A stretch of 64,000 bases of DNA from Mangrovibacterium marinum (GCF_003046625.1 NZ_QAAD01000020.1:1-64000), one strand, 5' to 3'. Positions 52,216 through 62,131 are shown, counted from the stretch's first letter. Translations and numbers: made by a program. Notes: generated by a model not told the origin, from the letters alone.

Positions 52216-54399
52216 ATGGGGAATAATCTCACATTGACTGATCAATTACAGAAGTATTTCGGTTTTGATCGATTTAAAGGTCAGCAGGAGGAGGTGATTA
52301 AAAGTGTTCTGGAAGGAAATGACACTTTTGTTTTGATGCCAACAGGGGGTGGCAAGTCGTTGTGTTATCAGCTTCCGGCTTTAATGATGGAGGGAACAGC
52401 GATTATTATTTCTCCCTTGATCGCTTTGATGAAAAATCAGGTCGATTCAATCCGTAGTTTTGGAACGGACGATGGAATTGCCCATTTCTTAAATTCGTCT
52501 TTGTCCAAACATGCGGTGCAGCAAGTAAAGGAAGATGTGTCCAGTGGGTTAACCAAGCTGCTTTATGTGGCTCCCGAGTCGTTAACCAAACAGGAGAATG
52601 TCGATTTCTTAAAGTCGGTAAAGATTTCGTTTTATGCGATCGACGAGGCGCACTGTATTTCGGAGTGGGGGCACGACTTTCGCCCGGAGTATCGGCGTAT
52701 CCGCCCGATTATTCAGGATATTGGACAGGCTCCATTGATTGCTTTAACCGCAACGGCTACGGCAAAGGTGCAGCACGATATCCAGAAAAACCTGGGCATG
52801 TTGGAGGCGAATGTGTTTAAGGCCTCTTTTAACCGGCCGAATTTGTATTATTCAATTCGCCCAAAGGCGAAGCCCGAGCAGCAGATCATTCGCTTTATCA
52901 AGGAAAATGAAGGAAAGAGCGGCATCATTTATTGCTTAAGCCGCAAAAAGGTTGAAGAACTGGCAGAACTGCTAAACGTTAATGGTATAAACGCTTTGCC
53001 TTATCATGCCGGGATGGACTCGGCTACCCGCAGTGGTAATCAGGATAAGTTTTTGATGGAAAAAGTCGATGTGATTGTGGCGACCATTGCCTTTGGAATG
53101 GGGATCGACAAGCCGGATGTTCGCTTCGTTATTCACTACGATATCCCGAAAAGTTTGGAAGGCTACTATCAGGAAACCGGACGTGCCGGTCGCGATGGGG
53201 GCGAAGGGCAATGTATTGCTTTTTATTCGTACAAGGATATTCAGAAGTTGGAGAAATTTATGCAGGGTAAACCGGTTGCCGAGCAGGAAATCGGACGTCA
53301 GTTACTGCTGGACACCGCTTCGTATGCCGAATCGGCGATTTGCCGGCGTATCATTTTGCTGAATTATTTTGGCGAAACCATGGAAGAGCCCTGTGGAAAT
53401 TGTGATAATTGTCTGAATCCCAAAGAACAGATTGAAGCTTCAGATGAAGTGCAGCGGGCCCTGGTAGCCATACAGGAGGTGAAGGAAAAGTACAAAGCTG
53501 AGCATATTTCGGATATTCTGACCGGGCGGGTGACTGCGGCTATTAAGTCGTTTCATCACGACGAGCTGAAAACGTTCAAAACCGGTGATGATCATAGTCA
53601 TCATTTTTGGAATGCCGTTTTCCGGCAGAGTATGATTGCCGGCTTGATTAGCAAGGATATCGAAAACTATGGTTTGCTAAAGTTGATGCCCAAAGGTTTG
53701 GCTTTTATCGAAAAGCCTGAGCCTTTTATGTTGGTGCGGAACCATAATTACGCGGAGCTCGAAGAAGAATATAATAATGTGTCCGGTCCGACCTCGGGCT
53801 CGGCTGGCGATCCGGAGCTTTTTGGGCAGTTGAAGGATTTGCGCAAAAAAGTGTCGAAGAAACTCAATTTGCCACCCTTTGTAATTTTTCAGGATCCCTC
53901 GTTGACTGATATGTCGATTCAGTACCCGATTACGATCGAAGAGCTGAAGCATATTCAAGGGGTTGGCGACGGAAAGGCGCGCCGCTACGGAAAAGAGTTC
54001 GTCGCGTTGATTAAAAACTATGTGGACGACAATGATATTGAGCGGGCTCAGGATATGGTTGTCAAAACGGTGGCGAACAAGTCGAAATCCAAGGTTGAAA
54101 TTATTCAGGCAATCGACCGTAAGATGTCGCTGGAGGATATCGCCGATTCCAAAAGTATCGCGATGTCCGATTTGATCTCGGAAATTGAGGCAATCGTCAA
54201 TTCGGGTACACGAATCAATATCGACTACTATATCAACGAAGTGCTGGACGAAGATCATCAGGATGAAGTTTTTGATTATTTCCGCGAAGCTGAAGAGGAT
54301 TCCGTTCAGGCTGCACTGGATGAGCTGGGCGAAGATGAGTACTCGGAGGAGGAAATTCGGTTGATGCGGATTAAGTTCATGTCCGAGATGGGCAATTAA
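52216..54399 (+). CDS. recQ: ATP-dependent DNA helicase RecQ
   Basis: 3'-5' DNA helicase in recombination repair, 727 aa. Motif 0 FGFDRFKGQQEEVI, Walker A PTGGGKSLCYQLPA, DEAH box YAIDEAHCISEWGHDFRPEYR, motif VI QETGRAGRDG. The zinc site is CRRIILLNYFGE...CGNCDNC. RQC winged helix follows, then HRDC (about 530-600, TIEELKHIQGVGDGKARRYG). A further ~110-residue acidic and helical C-terminal region extends beyond HRDC, as in Bacteroidota RecQ of this length. ATG preceded by TAAGGAG-like sequence. Confidence 0.96.
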   Translation: MGNNLTLTDQLQKYFGFDRFKGQQEEVIKSVLEGNDTFVLMPTGGGKSLCYQLPALMMEGTAIIISPLIALMKNQVDSIRSFGTDDGIAHFLNSSLSKHAVQQVKEDVSSGLTKLLYVAPESLTKQENVDFLKSVKISFYAIDEAHCISEWGHDFRPEYRRIRPIIQDIGQAPLIALTATATAKVQHDIQKNLGMLEANVFKASFNRPNLYYSIRPKAKPEQQIIRFIKENEGKSGIIYCLSRKKVEELAELLNVNGINALPYHAGMDSATRSGNQDKFLMEKVDVIVATIAFGMGIDKPDVRFVIHYDIPKSLEGYYQETGRAGRDGGEGQCIAFYSYKDIQKLEKFMQGKPVAEQEIGRQLLLDTASYAESAICRRIILLNYFGETMEEPCGNCDNCLNPKEQIEASDEVQRALVAIQEVKEKYKAEHISDILTGRVTAAIKSFHHDELKTFKTGDDHSHHFWNAVFRQSMIAGLISKDIENYGLLKLMPKGLAFIEKPEPFMLVRNHNYAELEEEYNNVSGPTSGSAGDPELFGQLKDLRKKVSKKLNLPPFVIFQDPSLTDMSIQYPITIEELKHIQGVGDGKARRYGKEFVALIKNYVDDNDIERAQDMVVKTVANKSKSKVEIIQAIDRKMSLEDIADSKSIAMSDLISEIEAIVNSGTRINIDYYINEVLDEDHQDEVFDYFREAEEDSVQAALDELGEDEYSEEEIRLMRIKFMSEMGN

Positions 54400-54456
54400 T
54401 GCTCGTTCTGTTGGAGTGGACGGCTGAAACCAGCTGACCGATCTGGGAAAAAATAA

Positions 54457-54499
54457 GAAAGGGGCTGTTTGGATCAGATTCAAACAGCCCCTTTCTTTT
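54457..54499 (+). terminator. Terminator after recQ
   Basis: GAAAGGGGCTGTTTG / CAAACAGCCCCTTTC perfect 15-bp stem with a 9-base loop, followed by TTTTG. Probably works in both directions. Confidence 0.8.
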
Positions 54500-54564
54500 G
54501 AAAGCAAGCGGCATTGCCGGGCGGCATTGCCTTCGCGTTTAACAATTTCCAACGCAAAAAAAAA

Positions 54565-54719
54565 CATAATTCCCGGTGAATCAACAACAGGGATGAAAGT
54601 GTCCTATTTCGATGATGCTGTTGACGTTGTTTTCAACAGTTGTCGGGTTGTCATCCCATATCTAATTAATTAAAACCAGTTATTGACATTGCACCTTAGT
54701 GTGGTAGACTTTCAAAAAA
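54565..54719 (-). repeat. Intergenic repeat family 1, copy C (full length)
   Basis: Reads on the minus strand in the same order as copy A: T-run with GAAAGTC, GCAATGTCAATAACTGG, GACAACCCGACAAC, AAAACAACGTCAAC, GAAATAGGACAC, TCCCTGTTGTTGATT and CCGGGAATTATG. Directly abuts copy D. Confidence 0.75.
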
Positions 54720-54724
54720 ACACA

Positions 54725-54803
54725 GATGATTCCGGGGAATCACCAACAGGGAGGAACGTCTGGGGTTTTCGGTTATCTGGTTGTCTTGGTTGTCGGGTTG
54801 TCA
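54725..54803 (-). repeat. Intergenic repeat family 1, copy D (right part)
   Basis: GACAACCCGACAACCAAGAC, CTCCCTGTTGGTGATTCC and GGAATCATC on the minus strand. A matching left part (T-run, GAAAGTCTTACC, AGAGCTAAG, GAATGTCGATCAA) lies at about 55105-55165, with the family 2 element between. This suggests a composite or an insertion of family 2 into family 1. Confidence 0.6.
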
Positions 54804-54878
54804 TTCCACATAGCATCAATGCCGCTTGATAATCCGGCCGCCCTTTATCGAAGGTGAGAAGTAAAACGCAAGCTCAAA

Positions 54879-55039
54879 GCAATCCCGGAGGGATGACATT
54901 TGGGTAGCTTTAGCATGTCAGTGGGCAAAATTCCGTCCCTATGGGACGGTACAGTCTACCTCAGATCTTTAGTGCTACCCAAATATAATGGCTAAAGCCA
55001 TTGCTGAGAAGAAATGAAACCCGTCCGGTAGGACAAAAT
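54879..55039 (-). repeat. Intergenic repeat family 2, copy 2
   Basis: 161 bp on the minus strand, aligning end to end with 38372-38532: GTCCTACCGGACGGG, CAGCAATGGCTTTAGCCATT, TTTGGGTAGCACTAAAG, CCGTCCCATAGGGACGG, AAGCTACCCAAAT, CATCCCTCCGGGATTGC. Changes in one arm of palindromes are partly matched in the other arm (TACGGGACGG becomes TAGGGACGG with CCGTCCCATA), suggesting structural constraint. Confidence 0.85.
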
Positions 55040-55155
55040 ATCCTCTTTTATACAAATTAGAATTGACGGAACACTCGCTTAAGCGTCGAAAAAGTGTCTT
55101 TCATAAAAAAAACTTGATCGACATTCAGGCTTAGCTCTTTTGGGTGGTAAGACTT

Positions 55156-55187
55156 TCAAAAAAAAGGCCTCACCGAAGTGAAGCCTT
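55156..55187 (-). terminator. Terminator of leuS
   Basis: AAGGCTTCAC / GTGAGGCCTT stem around TTCG on the minus strand, then eight Ts (55178-55187 with 55164-55173). Confidence 0.85.
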
Positions 55188-55211
55188 GAAAAATAGATGT
55201 ATTGGTTCTTT

Positions 55212-57863
55212 TTACAACACCACGTTGATAATCTTTTTGGGAACAATGATGACTTTCTTCGGTGTTTTTCCGTCGAGCCATTTTTGTGCCTGATCGTGGG
55301 CTAAGACTGTTTTTTCAATTTCGTCTTTTGGAGCGTCCAATGGCATGGCCAGTTTGAAGCGCACCTTTCCGTTGAATGAAACCGGGTACTCAAACGAATC
55401 TTCAACCAGCAGGCTCGTGTCGGCTTCGGGCCAGGCAGCGTAGGCCAACGTATTGTTGTTGCCGTACAGTTGCCATAACTCTTCGGCCAGGTGAGGCGCA
55501 TAAGGAGCCAGGATTTTGGCGAACGTTTCGGCAGTGGCTTTGGTTACCTTGCCTTTTTTCATGGCCAGGTTGTTGAAAACCATCAGCGCCGAGATACCGG
55601 TATTGAACTTCAGGTTTTCGATATCTTCGCCAACCTTGATAATGGTTTGTTGCAACAGTTTCAGTACTTCCGTGTCTTCTTCGCCGTCAACAATGTTATC
55701 CATATTTCCGAAGAAGCGGCAGGCACGGCCCAGAAATCCGAACACACCTTTTACGCCATTCTCGGCCCATGGTTTTGTGTCGTCCAGCGGCCCCATAAAC
55801 ATTTCGTACAGGCGCAGCGAGTCGGCTCCGTATTTTTGAACAACATCGTCGGGGTTGATCACATTTTTCAGTGATTTCGACATTTTGGCTACGATCTGTC
55901 TCAGTTCCTCACCCGTCTGGGTGTGGAAATATTTGCCGTCTTTTTCTTCAACCAAATCCGAGGCTACTTTTGCTCCGGCTTGCGTCTCGTAGGCAAATGC
56001 CAGGATCATTCCCTGGTTGAACAGCTTTTTAAACGGCTCGTTTGTCGAAACGATGCCCAGATCGTATAAAACCTTGTGCCAGAAACGGGAATACAGCAAG
56101 TGAAGCACGGCGTGCTCGGCACCACCAATATAGAGGTCAACCGGCATCCAGTAATTTTCTACTTTCGGGTCGAAGATCGATTCGTCGTTTTTCGGGTCGA
56201 TGTAGCGCAGGTAGTACCAGCACGATCCGGCCCACTGGGGCATGGTGTTGGTCTCGCGACGGCCTTTGCGCCCGTTTTTGTCTACCACTGTCAGCCAGTC
56301 CGTAGCATTGGCCAGTGGTGATTCGCCACCTTCGCCGGGTTCAAATTTTTCCAGGTCAGGCAAGCTAACCGGCAGATCTTCTTCAACCAGTTCAATCTCT
56401 CCGTCTTCCCAGTGAATAACCGGAAATGGCTCGCCCCAGTAGCGCTGGCGGCTGAACAACCAGTCGCGCAGTTTGAAGTTTACGGTTGCTTTACCGATCT
56501 CTTTTTCTTCGAGCCAGCTGATGACTTTGGCGATGCCCTCTTTTTTATTCAGTCCGTTAATGTCGATTCCGCTAGCGTCGCTTGCCGAGTTGATATACGC
56601 GCCGTCTTCGGTCCAGCAAGCTTTGCCAGCCAGCACTTTTTCGCGGGTTTCGTCGTCGGCATCTTTCGGATCGAGGATGCAGGTTATTGGAATTTCAAAT
56701 TTTTCGGCAAACTCGAAGTCGCGGGTGTCATGCGCCGGCACCGCCATGATGGCGCCGGTTCCGTAGCCCATCAATACATAGTCGGCAACCCAAACCGGGA
56801 TTTTTGCGCCATTAATCGGGTTGATGGCATAGCGGCCGGTGAAAACACCGGTTTTATCTTTGTTCAGTTCCGTACGATCCAGGTCCGACTTCAGCGAAGC
56901 CGCCTTGATGTACTGCTCAACTTCGGTCTTTTTGTCATCAGCAACAAGCTCGCTCATCATCGGATGTTCCGGTGAGATAACCATGTAGGTAGCACCGAAT
57001 AGGGTGTCGGGGCGGGTGGTGTACACGCGTAGCTTTTGCTCGGTACCTTCCAGGGTAAAGTCCACCTCGGCACCGGTCGATTTGCCGATCCAGTTTTTTT
57101 GCATGTCTTTTACACCTTCCGGCCAGTCCAGCTCGTCCAGACCTTCAAGCAGCCGTTGGGCATAATGAGGAATGCGAAGCAACCATTGTTTCAGGTTTTT
57201 ACGATTCACTTGGTGGCCGCATTTTTCGTGCGATCCGTCCGTCAGAACTTCCTCGTTGGCACAAACAGTTTTACAGTTCGGGCACCACCATACCTGGGCA
57301 TTGTCGTAATAGGCCAGACGTTTTTTGCTGATGTATTCGTTGACCGCAGCATCGCCTTCGGCTTTTACCTCAGCCGGAATAGGGAGCTCGCTGATTGGAC
57401 GGCCTTTGCCTTGTTCGGCATCGAACCAGGTATTGTATAGTTTGGTGAAGATCCACTGTGTCCACTTGAAATATTTCGGATCGGTGGTGTTGATCTCGCG
57501 ATCCCAGTCGTAGCTCAATCCCAGGGTTTTGATCTGACGACGGAAGTTGTCGCAGTTTTTCTGGGTTGTGATAGCCGGGTGCGTGCCGGTTTGAATGGCA
57601 TATTGCTCAGCCGGCAGTCCAAAAGCGTCCCATCCCATCGGGTGAAGGACATTGAAACCCTTCATCCGTTTATAGCGGCTGATAATGTCCGTAGCGGTAT
57701 ATCCTTCGGGGTGACCGACGTGTAGGCCTGCTCCTGACGGATAAGGGAACATGTCGAGTATGTAATATTTGGGTTTCGAAAAGTCGTTTTCGGTTTTGAA
57801 GGTTTTGTGTTCCTCCCAGTAGGCCTGCCATTTAGGCTCAATTTCCCAGAATTTGTAGTCCAT
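55212..57863 (-). CDS. leuS: Leucyl-tRNA synthetase
   Basis: Class I synthetase, 883 aa. HIGH motif variant [13 protein letters not shown] (about residues 48-60), zinc-binding [14 protein letters not shown] and CGHQV, CP1 editing domain with [14 protein letters not shown] (about 285-298) and [19 protein letters not shown], leucine-specific and KMSKS segments ([19 protein letters not shown], about 657-675), and a C-terminal tRNA-binding domain ending in [16 protein letters not shown] start. The minus-strand -7 box lies 38 bp upstream. Confidence 0.97.
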   Translation of the reverse strand: MDYKFWEIEPKWQAYWEEHKTFKTENDFSKPKYYILDMFPYPSGAGLHVGHPEGYTATDIISRYKRMKGFNVLHPMGWDAFGLPAEQYAIQTGTHPAITTQKNCDNFRRQIKTLGLSYDWDREINTTDPKYFKWTQWIFTKLYNTWFDAEQGKGRPISELPIPAEVKAEGDAAVNEYISKKRLAYYDNAQVWWCPNCKTVCANEEVLTDGSHEKCGHQVNRKNLKQWLLRIPHYAQRLLEGLDELDWPEGVKDMQKNWIGKSTGAEVDFTLEGTEQKLRVYTTRPDTLFGATYMVISPEHPMMSELVADDKKTEVEQYIKAASLKSDLDRTELNKDKTGVFTGRYAINPINGAKIPVWVADYVLMGYGTGAIMAVPAHDTRDFEFAEKFEIPITCILDPKDADDETREKVLAGKACWTEDGAYINSASDASGIDINGLNKKEGIAKVISWLEEKEIGKATVNFKLRDWLFSRQRYWGEPFPVIHWEDGEIELVEEDLPVSLPDLEKFEPGEGGESPLANATDWLTVVDKNGRKGRRETNTMPQWAGSCWYYLRYIDPKNDESIFDPKVENYWMPVDLYIGGAEHAVLHLLYSRFWHKVLYDLGIVSTNEPFKKLFNQGMILAFAYETQAGAKVASDLVEEKDGKYFHTQTGEELRQIVAKMSKSLKNVINPDDVVQKYGADSLRLYEMFMGPLDDTKPWAENGVKGVFGFLGRACRFFGNMDNIVDGEEDTEVLKLLQQTIIKVGEDIENLKFNTGISALMVFNNLAMKKGKVTKATAETFAKILAPYAPHLAEELWQLYGNNNTLAYAAWPEADTSLLVEDSFEYPVSFNGKVRFKLAMPLDAPKDEIEKTVLAHDQAQKWLDGKTPKKVIIVPKKIINVVL

Positions 57864-57900
57864 GGTAATGGTTGATTTTAAGCATTCTAAAACTGAGGCG

Positions 57901-57908
57901 CAAAGATA
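57901..57908 (-). promoter_or_regulatory. Probable -7 box of leuS
   Basis: TATCTTTG on the minus strand, followed by CGCCTCAG. The remaining 333-bp spacer to 58196 is A+T-rich; beyond this box I see no further feature in it. Confidence 0.4.
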
Positions 57909-58196
57909 GAAAAAACTAAGTACAGTTTGTTGAAATCTTTTCGACTAAAGAGCATAAGCTGCAATGGGGGGTGGTTCGTGTTTTTATGCTTACATTTAAA
58001 AGGAATAAAGAGGATTGAAAATCGGATATTGTTGAAATTACATTTTTGTGGGATATTTATATGTTGCGTGAATAAATGTTAATTTATTGAGAATAAACAG
58101 GAAATAATGTTCGTTTTGGGACGATTATAAAGAGATAGCCTTTTAAATTTAGATTTTATAGTCAAAGAAATACATTACTGGAAAATTGTTATTGCT

Positions 58197-58502
58197 ATGA
58201 GTTTAAAGAAACAAATGTTAAAATCGAAGCCGGTTTGTAAGGTGACATTCCGTGTTTCAAAAGAAATGGCCGCCGGAGCCGATTCGGTTACTGTAGTCGG
58301 GGATTTTAATAATTGGGATCCAATTGAAACCCCCATGAAAAAATTGAAAAATGGTGAGTATACCTGTTTGCTTGAATTGGAATCAGGTAAATCTTATGAG
58401 TTCCGTTACCTGGTTGGCGGGCAGGATTGGTATAACGATCCTGAAGCTGATGGCTATGCAGCCAATAGTTTTGGTGGCGAGAACAGCATTGTGGCCCTTT
58501 AA
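58197..58502 (+). CDS. CBM48 (glycogen-binding/isoamylase N-terminal fold) small protein
   Basis: 101 aa comprising a single early-set domain: KVTFRVSKEMAAGADSVTVVGDFNNWDP (carbohydrate-binding tryptophan loop; about residues 17-44), YTCLLELESGKSYEFRYLVGG and WYNDPEADGYAANSFGGENS. Stand-alone CBM48/AMPK-beta-like proteins are widespread in Bacteroidota; they may bind storage glucan or act as regulators. No catalytic domain is attached. Monocistronic with a strong terminator. Confidence 0.9.
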   Translation: MSLKKQMLKSKPVCKVTFRVSKEMAAGADSVTVVGDFNNWDPIETPMKKLKNGEYTCLLELESGKSYEFRYLVGGQDWYNDPEADGYAANSFGGENSIVAL

Positions 58503-58523
58503 TATTATAAGGATACCGTATTT

Positions 58524-58570
58524 AACAGGCTGTTGGTTTTGCAGAGGTGAAACCAACAGCCTGTTTTTTG
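58524..58570 (+). terminator. Terminator of the CBM48 gene
   Basis: Perfect 16-bp stem AACAGGCTGTTGGTTT / AAACCAACAGCCTGTT (58524-58539 with 58550-58565) and six Ts. Confidence 0.9.
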
Positions 58571-58608
58571 TGAAAAGACATTAAAGTTGTCTTATTCTGA
58601 AATACCTT

Positions 58609-58904
58609 TCCTGTGTAAGTTTTGATGGTCCTGTATGGTTTTGAGGCGTCCTGTGTGGTTTTTTGTGTCCCTGTATGGTTTTTGATGCTCCTGTGCAGAT
58701 TTTTTGTCTTCAGGGCGATTTTTTGCTTTTCTGTGCGCATTTTGTTAGTCCTGTGCCACAGGGCTGACAAAATGTTCACAGGGTGAGAATTTTCTGCACA
58801 GGACAGAGTAATCTTGCACAGGAAGGCTTATTTCTGTACAGGACTGCGCAAAAGGGCGCTGGACATCTGGTTTTTTCGCAGGATGATCTTTTTTGATACA
58901 GGAC
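58609..58904. repeat. 20-bp-phased CCTGTG inverted array, copy 2
   Basis: TCCTGTG-type sites begin at 58609, 58629, 58649, 58669, 58689, 58709 (degenerate), 58729 and 58749 in exact 20-bp steps. Orientation then flips at a perfect dyad (CTGTGCCACAG, centre 58755-58756) and CACAGGA-type sites follow with the CA/GG junction at 58760, 58780, 58800, 58820, 58840, 58860 (degenerate), 58880 and 58900. The bases between sites vary but are T-rich on the left side. It lies between convergent genes, like copy 1. Confidence 0.85.
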
Positions 58905-58929
58905 GAACTGTAAGCGAACGGGGCCGTTT

Positions 58930-59817
58930 TTATTCGACCAGTTTCGTGATGCGGCTTTTGCGGCCTATACTATAATTAATAAGCACAAGCGAAATACAGG
59001 ATACAATAATAATAACGGCGCCCAGGGATTCGGTTGTTGTAAATTGTTCCTGAAAAATGAAGTAGCCGGAAAGTAAATTCATCACCGGCACCAGCGATTG
59101 AAACAGCGAGCCTGTTGCTACGTTCACATAGCGATAGCCTTCGGTCATGGCTAGTTGCCCCAGTGTTGCTACTAAGCCAAGGACAATAAGAATGGTCAGG
59201 TCGAATGAATTTCCCTGCCCCTGGGTTAATCCCGAAGGAATCAAGAACAGCCAGAAACCAATGATGCTTTGGGCAAAAAAGATGGCATACGAGTTATCGC
59301 TGTTGTGTAATTTCTTTACATACACAACGGCCAGAGCTGTTGTCAGTGAGGCTGCAACGGCAATTAATTCGTTCCACCCTAGTGTTGCGCCTTGCTTGTT
59401 GACCCCTCCCAGCGCTAAAAGCAGAATGCCGCCAATAGAACAGGCAATGGGGATGAATTTAACCGCTTCAACCTTTTCTTTCAAAATCCACATCGACATT
59501 AAGGTGGCGAAAGCCGGGTATGAGTATACGTAAGCCGATCCCTTTCCAACGCCAAGCCTGACGATGGATAGATAGAAAAGATAAACTGCAATGCCGCCAA
59601 TAAATCCACGGAGAAAAAGGTTTTTTCGATCCCGGAATTTTAGTGGTATCAATTTAAACATGGCTAATATGCCGACAATTGCTACGCCAATGGTGAAGCG
59701 CACAAAACTCGAATGAAAGGAGGATACATGCGGGATGGCACGAACCAGGATGGCCATTAAGGCAAACATGAAAACGGAGCCCAGGGTGAGCAATATTCCT
59801 TTGAAGTTGGGTGACAT
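58930..59817 (-). CDS. EamA/DMT-family transporter
   Basis: 295-aa inner-membrane protein with ten helices and two EamA repeats (ILLTLGSVFMFALMAILVRAI at the start; ELIAVAASLTTALAVVYVKKL opening the second). Typical DMT segments GGIAVYLFYLSIVRLGVG and FQSLVPVMNLLSGYFIFQEQ are present. Substrate unknown. ATG start. It follows the cyclophilin gene on the same strand with ~70 bp between, containing a terminator hairpin. Confidence 0.88.
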   Translation of the reverse strand: MSPNFKGILLTLGSVFMFALMAILVRAIPHVSSFHSSFVRFTIGVAIVGILAMFKLIPLKFRDRKNLFLRGFIGGIAVYLFYLSIVRLGVGKGSAYVYSYPAFATLMSMWILKEKVEAVKFIPIACSIGGILLLALGGVNKQGATLGWNELIAVAASLTTALAVVYVKKLHNSDNSYAIFFAQSIIGFWLFLIPSGLTQGQGNSFDLTILIVLGLVATLGQLAMTEGYRYVNVATGSLFQSLVPVMNLLSGYFIFQEQFTTTESLGAVIIIVSCISLVLINYSIGRKSRITKLVE

Positions 59818-59858
59818 GCCGTTTGGAAATGATGGTTAGCGATAGGGCCGGGTGCCAA

Positions 59859-59882
59859 AGAAAAGCCGGCCGTGGCCGGCTT
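59859..59882 (-). terminator. Terminator of the cyclophilin gene
   Basis: AAGCCGGCC / GGCCGGCTT perfect 9-bp stem with a 2-base loop (tight), followed on the minus strand by TTCTTT. Confidence 0.7.
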
Positions 59883-59887
59883 GTTGA

Positions 59888-60325
59888 TTATTCCTCGATA
59901 ATGACAATCTTTTCGATCACATCGCCGGGGCGAATGGCGTCGATCACCTCCAGGCCTTCGTACACTTTGCCAAAGCAGGTGTGGCGGCGGTCAAGGTGTT
60001 GTGTGTTTTGACGGTTGTGGCAAATAAAAAACTGCGAACCACCGGTGTCGCGTCCCGCATGGGCCATCGACAGTACACCGCGGTCGTGGTATTGATTGTT
60101 GCCGTCCAGTTCGCACTTAATGGTATAACCCGGGCCTCCGGCACCCGTTCCGTCTGGACAACCTCCCTGAATAACGAATCCGGGGATTACACGGTGGAAG
60201 GTCAGCCCGTCGTAGAAGCCGGATTTCGATAATTTTACAAAGTTCTCTACCGTAATGGGCGCATCTTCTTCGTAGAAGTTTACCTTCATAATCCCCTTGG
60301 CCGTATGGATTTCTGCTTTTTTCAT
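59888..60325 (-). CDS. Peptidyl-prolyl isomerase, cyclophilin type
   Basis: 145 aa, cytoplasmic (no signal peptide). Cyclophilin motifs: [13 protein letters not shown] (about residues 42-54), [20 protein letters not shown] (about 82-101) and [14 protein letters not shown] near the C-terminus, as in short bacterial PpiB. The active-site Arg and the Phe/Met substrate pocket residues are present. [19 protein letters not shown] replaces the usual Trp with His (QHLD), as in many bacterial forms. ATG start. Confidence 0.93.
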   Translation of the reverse strand: MKKAEIHTAKGIMKVNFYEEDAPITVENFVKLSKSGFYDGLTFHRVIPGFVIQGGCPDGTGAGGPGYTIKCELDGNNQYHDRGVLSMAHAGRDTGGSQFFICHNRQNTQHLDRRHTCFGKVYEGLEVIDAIRPGDVIEKIVIIEE

Positions 60326-60611
60326 CGTTCTTTTTTGATTTAATGTTCGGTGTAAAATTACAAATAATCCCCATGTAAACCGGCCGCAGTTTGTATTTGT
60401 TCAGGCGTGGCCGAATTGGCTTTATCGGGAGGTGTGCATTTCCTGCACAGTTGGTTTTGGCGACGCCGCTCGATCGGCATTGTGCTGCGGTAAACGTTGA
60501 AGCTGTCTTTGTATGGTGTTCAAGGACTTGCTGCTTAGTTTGTTCTGTTGGAAAGCAGCTTCCTTTTGTCGCTAATATTTCCGAAATTGAATGGTATTAA
60601 AACCTGAAGCT

Positions 60612-61964
60612 ATGAAAAAGTCAATCGAAAATTTCATTTACGACTTTATGGCTTATGTGAAAGCCATTGATCCCGATCAGCGTGAGTTTCATCAGGCTGT
60701 TCACGAAGTTGTTGAGTCGCTGGCACCCTTTCTGCTGGATAATCCGAAGTATTTAAAGCTTAAAATTCTGGAGCGTTTGGTTGAGCCCGAGCGGGTCGTT
60801 CATTTTCGGGTGCCTTGGGTCGACGACCGGGGCAACATTCAGGTAAACCGCGGCTTCCGCATTGAAATGAACTCCGCGATTGGTCCCTATAAAGGGGGAT
60901 TGCGTTTTCACCCAACGGTCAATTTGAGCATTCTGAAATTTCTGGCTTTTGAGCAGGTCTTTAAGAACAGTCTGACCAGTTTGCCCATGGGAGGCGGAAA
61001 AGGAGGCTCCGATTTCGATCCCAAAAATAAGTCGGATATGGAGGTGATGCGCTTTTGTCAGAGTTTTATGAGTGAGCTGTTTCGGCATATTGGCCCCAAT
61101 AGCGATGTGCCTGCCGGCGATATCGGTGTCGGAGGGCGCGAGATTGGTTTTTTGTTCGGGCAATATAAACGACTGCGGAACGAATTTACCGGCGTGCTCA
61201 CCGGTAAAGGTATTGAATGGGGTGGAAGCCTGATCCGTCCTGAGGCAACCGGCTACGGAACGGTTTATTTTGCCCAGGAGATGATGCGAATGAAAGGGGA
61301 GGAGTTGGCCGGGAAAGTTGTCAGTATATCGGGCTCGGGCAACGTGGCGCAGTTTGCGGCCCAAAAAGTTCTACAACTCGGCGGAAAGGTTGTGACTATG
61401 TCCGATTCCAGTGGCTTTATTCACGATCCGGAAGGGATTGACGAAGAAAAACTGGCCTATATTTTTGAATTGAAGAATGAGCAGCGCGGGCGTATTAAAG
61501 AGTATGCCGAAAAGTACGGATGCCCGTATTTTGCTGGCCAGCGGCCCTGGTCGGTTCCCTGCGATGTTGCATTGCCCTGCGCTATCGAGAACGAACTGCA
61601 TGAGGATGACGCTGTAAGCTTATTGAAAAACGGCTGCCAATTGGTCGCCGAAGGAGCCAATATGCCCTGTACGCCCGAAGCGGTTCATCAGTTTTTGAAA
61701 GCCCGCATTTTGTACGCCCCCGGAAAGGCGGCCAATGCGGGAGGTGTGGCTGTGTCGGGACTGGAGATGGCGCAGAATAGTATGCGCCTGAACTGGACGC
61801 GTGATGAGGTCGACGGGCGGCTGCACACGATCATGAAAACAATTCACGAAATGTGTGTCAGACATGGCGTCGAAAAGAATGGTTGGGTCAATTATGTCGA
61901 TGGCGCCAATATTGGCGGCTTTGTGAAAGTGGCTCAGGCCATGATCGCGCAAGGCTTGGTTTAG
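60612..61964 (+). CDS. gdhA: Glutamate dehydrogenase, hexameric NADP type (copy 1)
   Basis: Assimilates ammonia: 2-oxoglutarate + NH4+ + NAD(P)H to glutamate. 450 aa. Substrate-binding KGGLRFHPTVNLSILKFLAF (catalytic Lys region, about residues 92-111), SLPMGGGKGGSDFDP (about 121-135), FGQYKRLRNEFTGVLTGKG and the Rossmann segment SGSGNVAQFAAQKV (about 240-253). Length and sequence fit the bacterial hexameric enzymes. The start at 60612 (MKKSIENF) removes a 7-codon upstream extension. A second, similar gene follows 168 bp later. Confidence 0.95.
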   Translation: MKKSIENFIYDFMAYVKAIDPDQREFHQAVHEVVESLAPFLLDNPKYLKLKILERLVEPERVVHFRVPWVDDRGNIQVNRGFRIEMNSAIGPYKGGLRFHPTVNLSILKFLAFEQVFKNSLTSLPMGGGKGGSDFDPKNKSDMEVMRFCQSFMSELFRHIGPNSDVPAGDIGVGGREIGFLFGQYKRLRNEFTGVLTGKGIEWGGSLIRPEATGYGTVYFAQEMMRMKGEELAGKVVSISGSGNVAQFAAQKVLQLGGKVVTMSDSSGFIHDPEGIDEEKLAYIFELKNEQRGRIKEYAEKYGCPYFAGQRPWSVPCDVALPCAIENELHEDDAVSLLKNGCQLVAEGANMPCTPEAVHQFLKARILYAPGKAANAGGVAVSGLEMAQNSMRLNWTRDEVDGRLHTIMKTIHEMCVRHGVEKNGWVNYVDGANIGGFVKVAQAMIAQGLV

Positions 61965-62131
61965 GAGGCTTTTCCCTTGTTCTTCAGAACAATTGATTCT
62001 GGTCAGTTCTTTGGGGGTGCTATTAAACATCTTGTTCGTGACGAAACTTGTCCGAAAATCAGCTTTTAGTTCGTTTTTCATCGTTTCCTTTGTTCTTTGT
62101 TTTCGATCATTGTAATTCAATTTTCAACGCG

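Noticed and set aside
58522-58779. 85-codon minus-strand ORF in the 58.6-kb array
   Set aside because: Low-complexity Lys/Thr-rich translation of the repeats and terminator; not a gene.
58609-58904. CRISPR array
   Set aside because: Repeated part is only ~8 bp and degenerate, units are 20 bp in total, orientation inverts in the middle, and no cas genes are nearby.
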